A stretch of 64,000 nucleotides of DNA from contig JARLIO010000099.1 of the NCBI GenBank assembly GCA_031291675.1, positions 1 to 64,000 of the forward strand, given 5' to 3'. The position numbers and the translations under genes were made by a program. Below, one piece after another: positions 59,060 to 64,000 of this stretch. The first letter of the stretch is position 1; every line of letters begins with the position of its first letter. Below the pieces are notes generated by a model. That model saw only the letters and a list, made by a program, of their open reading frames with translations. It did no database searches and had not been told where the DNA came from. Origin of the DNA: Azospirillaceae bacterium. GTDB lineage: Bacteria > Pseudomonadota > Alphaproteobacteria > Azospirillales > Azospirillaceae.

Positions 59060-59587
59060 TCAGCGTTTGGGTGTGGGGACCCGGCGCGGCTCGGCCGGAT
59101 CGCCGCGCGGGTTTCCGAAGCGGATGCGATCCCCGTCCTCAATCAAACCCAGCATCACCGTGCGGAAGCCCTCGACCGCCTCGGCGCCGGCATTGCGATA
59201 AGCCGTGGCGAGGCGTTGGCGCTGGTTTTCGGTCAGTTGCCTTTCAAGCTCGATGCCCTTGGCGGTCAGGCTCAGCAGGCGCTGGCGTCGATCGCGTTCG
59301 CCGGTCTGCTGGATGATGAAATCCTGCTGGACCAGCTCGGTGAGCACCCGGCCCAGGCTTTGCTTGGTGATGCGCAGGATCGCCAGCAATTCCGTGACCG
59401 TCACCGCCGGATGCCGGCCGACGAAATAGATGACCCGGTGATGCGCGCGGCCCAGGCCGATCCGGCTCAGAATGGCATCGGGTTCCGCCGTGAAGTCACG
59501 ATAGGCGTAAAACAGCAGCTCCATTCCCTGGCGCAGCTCTTCCTCACGCAGGAACAGCGGATTGATGCCGGTTTTTACGTCAGCCAT
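59060..59587 (-). CDS. MarR family transcriptional regulator
   Basis: 175 residues. The winged helix shows HPAVTVTELLAILRITKQSL as helices 3-4, LGRVLTELVQQDFIIQQTGE as the start of the wing, and DRRQRLLSLTAKGIELERQL with the family's DRR-x-LTxxG motif. It would act as a dimer at a palindromic operator. As the first gene of an operon with an OmpR-type regulator and EnvZ-type kinase, it may control that operon. Fusion of these three gene types in one unit is also seen in other Rhodospirillales as far as I recall. No ligand is evident. Confidence 0.9.
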   Translation of the reverse strand: MADVKTGINPLFLREEELRQGMELLFYAYRDFTAEPDAILSRIGLGRAHHRVIYFVGRHPAVTVTELLAILRITKQSLGRVLTELVQQDFIIQQTGERDRRQRLLSLTAKGIELERQLTENQRQRLATAYRNAGAEAVEGFRTVMLGLIEDGDRIRFGNPRGDPAEPRRVPTPKR

Positions 59588-59631
59588 ATTGACATATCCG
59601 ACAAGAAATTTGTCGCCTGGAGCCTAGTGGG

Positions 59632-59775
59632 GTGCGTCGCCGACAATGAGAGGATCTCCCGCCACCGTCATGCTCGCGAACGCGGGCATCCAGGGCCCCA
59701 GGCGCCATCGTTCGGAGCTTGCGGCCCTGGGCCCCCGCGTTCGCGAGGGCGACGGTCGCAAATTCGATGACGCAC
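59632..59775 (-). repeat. dispersed repeat, copy 3 of 3
   Basis: About 144 bp, opposite in orientation to the other two copies. Its ends are GTGCGTC and GACGCAC, a 7-bp terminal inverted repeat, and the inner pair CTCGCGAACGCGGG/CCCGCGTTCGCGAG is perfect. It lies 44 bases upstream of the MarR-type gene. Confidence 0.85.
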
Positions 59776-60051
59776 TCCACGAGGAACCGATAGCAATCGA
59801 ATAACGAAAGGGCATTGTTACGGCGGTTCTTCCCTTCGATGGCGGTCTCGTGCCGCGGCGCGAGGCGCAAATTCATGTGCTGAGCCATGGGCTCCACGAT
59901 GCGAGCGGTGTATTCGAAGAGGAGCCCGTTTACAACGGTTCCGTCTTCAAACGGACCGGACACAGTACGCGGTTGGCGCAATCGGCGCAAATCCATGATT
60001 TGTCGTTGCCTTGTCCCATCGCGCGGATCGACGACCTCATCCGCGTCGTGG
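59776..60051. other. intergenic region downstream of moaE
   Basis: Open frames exist on both strands (for example reading leftward, GPFEDGTVVNGLLFEY followed by TARIVEPMAQHMNL). I recall no family for them, and there is no ribosome site. The segment may be a remnant of an old gene or another dispersed element next to the repeat at 59632. Confidence 0.35.
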
Positions 60052-60504
60052 TTAAAGGCTCCAACGGGCGGCGGCGTCATCGTCGCTCGATTTGGCCTCG
60101 ACCCAACGGCTGCCCGTGGTCGTCACTTCCTGTTTCCAGAACGGGGCCTGGGTTTTGAGCCAGTCGATCAGAAAGCGGCAACTGTCAAAGGCTGCGTCCC
60201 GGTGGGCACTGGTGGTGGCGACCAGGACGATGCGATCGCCCGGGCACAGCCGGCCATGGCGGTGGATGACCAGGACCTGATCCAGCGGCCAGCGCCGCCG
60301 GGCCTCCGCCTCGATCGCCTCGAGCTGGCGTTCGGTCATGCCCGGATAATGTTCCAGCACCAGGGCGACCAGCGGGTCATCGCCGCCCGAATCGCGCACC
60401 ATGCCGACAAAGCTGGTCATGGCGCCGATCGCGGGGCGATCGCGGCCCAGGGCGGCCAATTCGGCGCCGACATCGAAATCCTCGGCCTGGACCCGGACGA
60501 CCAT
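60052..60504 (-). CDS. moaE: molybdopterin synthase catalytic subunit
   Basis: 150 residues from the ATG at 60504. The enzyme, with MoaD, inserts two sulphurs into precursor Z to give molybdopterin. Seen are GAMTSFVGMVRDSG at the start of the core, LEHYPGMTERQLEAIEAEA, VLVIHRHGRLCPGDRIVLVA, and the catalytic lysines in LIDWLKTQAPFWKQE. The gene follows moaD by 46 bases on the same strand. A molybdoenzyme such as nitrate reductase or DMSO reductase must exist elsewhere in the genome; none is in this window. Confidence 0.95.
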   Translation of the reverse strand: MVVRVQAEDFDVGAELAALGRDRPAIGAMTSFVGMVRDSGGDDPLVALVLEHYPGMTERQLEAIEAEARRRWPLDQVLVIHRHGRLCPGDRIVLVATTSAHRDAAFDSCRFLIDWLKTQAPFWKQEVTTTGSRWVEAKSSDDDAAARWSL

Positions 60505-60550
60505 GGCATTCCCCTTGTTCGCCGGCATGTTGCGGCGCCGGTGCCCGGTT

Positions 60551-60802
60551 TCAGCCGCCGGTCACCGGGGGAAACAGGGCGATTTCGTCATCCGGCGCGA
60601 CGGGATGGTCGTTGCGGGCGAAGGCCTGATTCACCGCAACCCGCACCACCGACCGGTTCGCCAGGGCGTCGGCGTAAGCCGGACCGCGGGACGCCAGCCA
60701 GGTGAGCAGGTCCGATACCGTCGCGACCGAGGCGGGCGGGGTGACGTCCTCCCCGGCCAAGCCGATTTTTGTCTTCAGCCACGCGAAATACAACAGTTTC
60801 AC
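60551..60802 (-). CDS. moaD: molybdopterin synthase sulphur carrier subunit
   Basis: 83 residues from a GTG at 60802 that overlaps the pgsA stop by four bases (GTGA). It is a ubiquitin-like protein starting KLLYFAWLKTKIG and ending in the required glycine pair (ALFPPVTGG), whose terminal carboxylate is activated as an adenylate by MoeB and then carries the sulphur. The length and the segment VRVAVNQAFARNDHPVAPDD are normal. Its position between pgsA and moaE is the usual arrangement in this bacterial group. Confidence 0.95.
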   Translation of the reverse strand: MKLLYFAWLKTKIGLAGEDVTPPASVATVSDLLTWLASRGPAYADALANRSVVRVAVNQAFARNDHPVAPDDEIALFPPVTGG

Positions 60803-61431
60803 GACGTCTCCGCCCTTGGAATGTCGGTCAGAGTGGCCGGCGATGGCGTCTTCGGCGCCGACGGTGCCGTGCGTGGCGGTTCGATCATGTGAATCCAGCC
60901 GACCCGCATATAGTCCCATCCCGTGACGAGTGTCAGCAATCCGGCAATCCACAGCCCGATCACGCCGATCATTTGCAACGGCAGATCGATCGCCACGGTA
61001 TTGCCGACGATCAGGAAACCCAGCGCGAACATCTGCAGCGTGGTCTTCCATTTCGCCAGGCGGCTGACCGGAACGCCGACATTGAGGCCGGCCAGAAACT
61101 CACGCAAACCCGAAACCAGCACTTCGCGCAGCAGGATGACCACCGCAGGCAGCACGGACAAGCCGTTGAGACGGCCGACCGCGACCAGCATGAACAGCAC
61201 GGCCGAGACCAGAAGCTTGTCGGCGATCGGATCAAGAAATTTGCCGATCACCGAGGTCTGGTCGCGCGCGCGGGCCAGGTAACCGTCGAAATAGTCGGTG
61301 ATGGCCGCCGCGGCAAACAGGAAACCGTTGGTCCAGGCCGCCCATTCGGTGCGGACGAAGAACAGGGCGATGACCAGGGGGATCACCGCGATCCGCGACA
61401 GGGTCAGAATGTTGGGCAGGCTGGTCAGCAT
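60799..61431 (-). CDS. pgsA: CDP-diacylglycerol--glycerol-3-phosphate 3-phosphatidyltransferase
   Basis: 210 residues. It makes phosphatidylglycerol phosphate from CDP-diacylglycerol and sn-glycerol 3-phosphate in the inner membrane. The CDP-alcohol phosphotransferase motif is complete: DYFDGYLARARDQTSVIGKF followed by LDPIADKL, with all four aspartates. It starts SLPNILTLSRIAVIPLVIAL, the usual first membrane helix, and has about five more. The C-terminal 30 residues are a proline-rich extension (EPPRTAPSAPKTPSPATL) not part of the family core. The gene lies 57 bases after uvrC and overlaps moaD. Confidence 0.95.
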   Translation of the reverse strand: MLTSLPNILTLSRIAVIPLVIALFFVRTEWAAWTNGFLFAAAAITDYFDGYLARARDQTSVIGKFLDPIADKLLVSAVLFMLVAVGRLNGLSVLPAVVILLREVLVSGLREFLAGLNVGVPVSRLAKWKTTLQMFALGFLIVGNTVAIDLPLQMIGVIGLWIAGLLTLVTGWDYMRVGWIHMIEPPRTAPSAPKTPSPATLTDIPRAETS

Positions 61432-61488
61432 GATCGATGGCTACGGTTGAGATGCACGAAAACCCGCACGGCGAGAACCGGGGTCATC

Positions 61489-63492
61489 CTAGCCTTCGGA
61501 ATGGAAATGATCATAAATCTTTTTGGCGACCGTGCGGCTAATTCCAGCGACCATGGCCAAATCGTCGAGACCGGCCTGGGCCACGGCGCGGGCCGATCCG
61601 AAATGGTGCAAAAGGGCCTTCTTGCGCAACGGACCAATTCCGGGAATTTCGTCAATCGTCGATTGTCCAATCGCTTTGATCCGTCGCGCCCGGTGGGTTC
61701 CGATCGCGAAGCGGTGCGCCTCGTCCCGCAATCGCTGGAGGAAATACAACACCGGGTCTTTGAGATCGAGCGAGATCGGCGCGCGACCCGGCAGGAAGAA
61801 GCGCTCGCGGCCGGCATTGCGGTCCGGACCCTTGGCAATCGCCACCAGGGCCACATCAACGACGCCCAGTTCGGCCAAAACCTGTTCCGCGGCCGTCAAT
61901 TGGCCCTGGCCACCGTCGATCAGCACCAGGTCGGGCCAACTGCCCCCGGACCGTTCCGGATCCTCCTTCAGCGCCCTGGCGAATCGGCGGGTCAGCACCT
62001 CGCGCATCATCGCGAAATCGTCGCCGGCGGCTTCGGCGCTGCGAATCGTGAACTTGCGATAGGCGTTTTTGAGCATTCCTTCGGGTCCGGCGACAATCAT
62101 GGCGCCAATCGCATGGCTGCCCTGAATATGGCTGTTGTCGTAGACCTCGATCCGCTGCGGCGGGCCGTCGAGCCCGAACAGGGTCGCGACGCCGTCGAGC
62201 AATCGGGACTGGGTCCTCGATTCGGCCAGACGCCGGCCGATCGCTTCGCGCGCATTGTCCAGCGCATGATCGATCAGGCGGGTTTTGTCGCCGCGTCGGG
62301 GAACCGCCAGCTCGACGCGATGGCCGGCGCGGATCGTCAGCGCCTGCTCGATCAGCGCCTGCTCCTCAAGGTCGTGGCTGATCAGGACCAGGCCAGGCGC
62401 CGTCTTGTTCTCATAGAATTGGGCGACAAACGCGGTCAGGACCTCGGCGGTGTCGAGCGTCTTGTCATGGCTCGGGAAATAGGCGCGGTTGCCGTAATTC
62501 CCGCCATTGCGGAAGAAGAACACCTGGACGCAGGTGTGGCCGCCCTCCTGGTGTGCCGCGATGACATCGGCATCCCTGATGCCCTCGACATTGATATCCT
62601 GGTGGGCCTGGACCGCGGTCAGGGCGCGGATCCGGTCGCGATATTTCGCGGCGGTTTCGAAATCCAGGGCGTCGCTGGCCGTCTGCATCTGGCGGGCGAA
62701 TTCGGCCTGAATCTCGCTGCTTTTGCCCGACAGAAAACTACGGGTCTGGTCGACCTGGGCCTGGTATTCCGCGACGCTGACCCGTTCGACACAGGGAGCG
62801 GTACAGCGCTTGATCTGATATTGCAGACAGGGGCGGGTCCGGGCGGCAAACACCGCGTCGCTGCAATTGCGCAGCAGGAAGGCACGTTGCAGCGCGGTAA
62901 TGGTCCGGTTGACGGCGCCGGCATTGGCGAAGGGGCCGAAATAAACGGCCGCACGGCTTCGCACGCCGCGATGCTTGGTCAATTGGGGGCACGGATGGTC
63001 GTCCGTGATCATGATGTAGGGAAAGCTCTTATCGTCGCGCAACAGAACATTGTAGTGCGGCAGCAAACGCTTGATCAGGTTTGACTCGAGCAGCAGCGCC
63101 TCGACCTCGGTATGGGTGGTGACGAACTCCATCGTCACGGTTTCAGCGATCATGCGCTGGATCCGTACCGGCTGCTTGTGCGGCTGGGTATAGGCGTAAA
63201 CCCGCTTCTTGAGGCTCTTGGCCTTGCCGACATAGAGCACGCCGCCATCGGCGCCGATCATGCGATAGACGCCGGGGCTGCCCGGCAGGGTCTTGACGTA
63301 GTCCTGGATCACCGCGACGCCGCGGGCGAGATTGGCCGCGCCACGACCGGTGGCGACCGGCGGGGCCGGGGGGTCGAGATTGACCCCGGACGCCGCCGCT
63401 TCATCGACGGCAGGGGCGGCGGCGGACAGTGTGGCTTCCTCGGAAGGGGCGGTGCGGGTCACGGCCATCGTCGGGCGATCGGACATGCTCAT
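61489..63492 (-). CDS. uvrC: excinuclease ABC subunit C
   Basis: 667 residues from the ATG at 63492; another ATG follows two codons later. The first 55 residues are an alanine- and proline-rich extension before the GIY-YIG endonuclease domain ([20 protein letters not shown]). The UvrB-binding motif region [20 protein letters not shown] and the UVR helix follow, then the RNase H-like endonuclease domain ([32 protein letters not shown]). Two helix-hairpin-helix motifs close the protein ([39 protein letters not shown]). With UvrAB it makes the 3' and 5' cuts around bulky DNA lesions. The upstream region contains several DnaA-box-like sites. Confidence 0.97.
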   Translation of the reverse strand: MSMSDRPTMAVTRTAPSEEATLSAAAPAVDEAAASGVNLDPPAPPVATGRGAANLARGVAVIQDYVKTLPGSPGVYRMIGADGGVLYVGKAKSLKKRVYAYTQPHKQPVRIQRMIAETVTMEFVTTHTEVEALLLESNLIKRLLPHYNVLLRDDKSFPYIMITDDHPCPQLTKHRGVRSRAAVYFGPFANAGAVNRTITALQRAFLLRNCSDAVFAARTRPCLQYQIKRCTAPCVERVSVAEYQAQVDQTRSFLSGKSSEIQAEFARQMQTASDALDFETAAKYRDRIRALTAVQAHQDINVEGIRDADVIAAHQEGGHTCVQVFFFRNGGNYGNRAYFPSHDKTLDTAEVLTAFVAQFYENKTAPGLVLISHDLEEQALIEQALTIRAGHRVELAVPRRGDKTRLIDHALDNAREAIGRRLAESRTQSRLLDGVATLFGLDGPPQRIEVYDNSHIQGSHAIGAMIVAGPEGMLKNAYRKFTIRSAEAAGDDFAMMREVLTRRFARALKEDPERSGGSWPDLVLIDGGQGQLTAAEQVLAELGVVDVALVAIAKGPDRNAGRERFFLPGRAPISLDLKDPVLYFLQRLRDEAHRFAIGTHRARRIKAIGQSTIDEIPGIGPLRKKALLHHFGSARAVAQAGLDDLAMVAGISRTVAKKIYDHFHSEG

Positions 63493-63897
63493 TATCTCGT
63501 GTGGTTGGTGCTGCCGGTCAACGGGTGGCGGCGGCGAACCGCAAACCGGATCGCCGCCGCCACGGGCACACCGCGCCGCGACGAATCACGGTCCGATCCA
63601 GCTTATCCACGGATCCTGTGGATAAGCTTGTCGATAAACCATGGTCCAGGATGTGACAAGTCAAGGTCACCGCGGGTTTCTCCGGATTGCCCGAAAAATA
63701 GGCAACATTCCTAAAGCGTTGATTATGCTAAAAATAATCTTTGTCAACACCTGTCTGCCAATCCCGGGGTGATGGGAGGATTGTGCCTGCGGCAGTTTGA
63801 TCCGGGGACGACGGTGGTGTGTACAACTGCATTTCCAGGGTTGATTTTTGCCGCGGCCTGAGGCAGCCACCCGATATCCCTTATGATCACGGGGATA
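63493..63897. other. intergenic region upstream of uvrC
   Basis: About 400 bases. It holds three DnaA-box-like sites (63603-63637) followed by an AT-rich stretch at about 63690-63755. No gene is seen. Confidence 0.5.
63603..63637. promoter_or_regulatory. cluster of three DnaA-box-like 9-mers
   Basis: TTATCCACG at 63603-63611, TGTGGATAA at 63617-63625 (a perfect consensus box in reverse orientation) and TGTCGATAA at 63629-63637 (one mismatch, reverse). The first two also form a 10-bp inverted repeat GCTTATCCAC/GTGGATAAGC. They lie 111-145 bases upstream of uvrC next to an AT-rich stretch. Confidence 0.5.
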
Positions 63898-64000
63898 TTA
63901 CTCGCTGGGGACCAAGCCTTGTTTGGGTTGGGCCCAGGCCAAATGTTCACCGCCATCGAGCGCGATCATCTGTCCCGTCATGGCCTGCGCTGCGAGAAGG
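63898..64000 (-). CDS. short-chain dehydrogenase/reductase (SDR), C-terminal end, cut by window edge
   Basis: The last 33 codons of a minus-strand gene, stop at 63898-63900. The tail AAQAMTGQMIALDGGEHLAW is the typical end of classical SDR enzymes, where SxxxTGQxxxVDGG closes the Rossmann fold. The rest of the protein, with the cofactor and active-site motifs, is outside the window, so the substrate cannot be named. Confidence 0.75.
   Translation of the reverse strand, partial: LLAAQAMTGQMIALDGGEHLAWAQPKQGLVPSE

Noticed and set aside
60769-63084. Very long open frame on the plus strand (about 771 codons)
   Set aside because: It is antisense to pgsA and uvrC, is rich in Arg, Gln, Asp and His, and has no domain. 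Long antisense frames are expected in GC-rich DNA.

Overview
The window is high-GC DNA that reads like the chromosome of a motile, metabolically flexible alphaproteobacterium, most likely of the Rhodospirillales. Supporting signs are the order uvrC-pgsA-moaD-moaE, the group rpoH/rluD/DUF6476, a QueE with the alphaproteobacterial C-x14-C-x2-C cluster, three chemoreceptors, and anaerobic pyruvate and UbiD-type enzymes. The genus cannot be fixed from the sequence alone.

Layout. 1-2400: an exported beta-helix protein cut by the window edge, then decayed DNA (a TraG/VirD4-like N-terminus, a dispersed repeat, a frameshifted DUF6880 gene). 2.4-11.3 kb: a pyruvate module on the minus strand (MFS carrier, GltD-like flavoprotein, pyruvate:ferredoxin oxidoreductase, dihydroorotate-dehydrogenase-like protein) divergent from an L-lactate dehydrogenase. 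11.4-15.2 kb: accessory DNA with an orphan MbtH protein carrying a glycine run, and a TPR-DUF5672 gene split by an in-frame TAG. 15.3-29.1 kb: chemoreceptor, UbiD decarboxylase, MFS and Kup transporters, an LprI-like exported protein, a chemoreceptor with a periplasmic CxxCH haem motif, rpoH, rluD, a DUF6476 gene and threonine aldolase.

29.2-33.7 kb: an integrated element in the 3' end of tRNA-Glu(CTC). It has a large serine recombinase whose last codons are antisense tRNA, two unknown genes, and a BrnT toxin gene overlapping an XRE-type regulator. A degenerate copy of the tRNA end at about 33.73 kb is a candidate right attachment site. 33.8-42.8 kb: a complete dipeptide-type ABC importer (oppABCDF order), a chemoreceptor, and an orphan TRAP-type binding protein beside it. 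43.6-47.4 kb: an RsbW-like ATPase/GNAT fusion directly upstream of a SulP-STAS-cNMP transporter. I regard this pair as the most interesting possible unit: a kinase-like protein beside a STAS domain that keeps the phosphorylatable serine position.

48-64 kb: queD and queE (queuosine), a GNAT acetyltransferase, an Orn/Lys/Arg decarboxylase, a 59-residue protein with a strong promoter and a coupled leader ORF, methylglyoxal synthase without a normal start codon, an MsbA-like exporter, a phosphatase, a MarR/OmpR/EnvZ-like regulatory operon, moaE, moaD, pgsA, uvrC, clustered DnaA-box-like sites, and the C-terminal end of an SDR enzyme. Three copies of a roughly 145-bp repeat with an internal 14-bp inverted repeat lie at 1.3, 53.9 and 59.7 kb.
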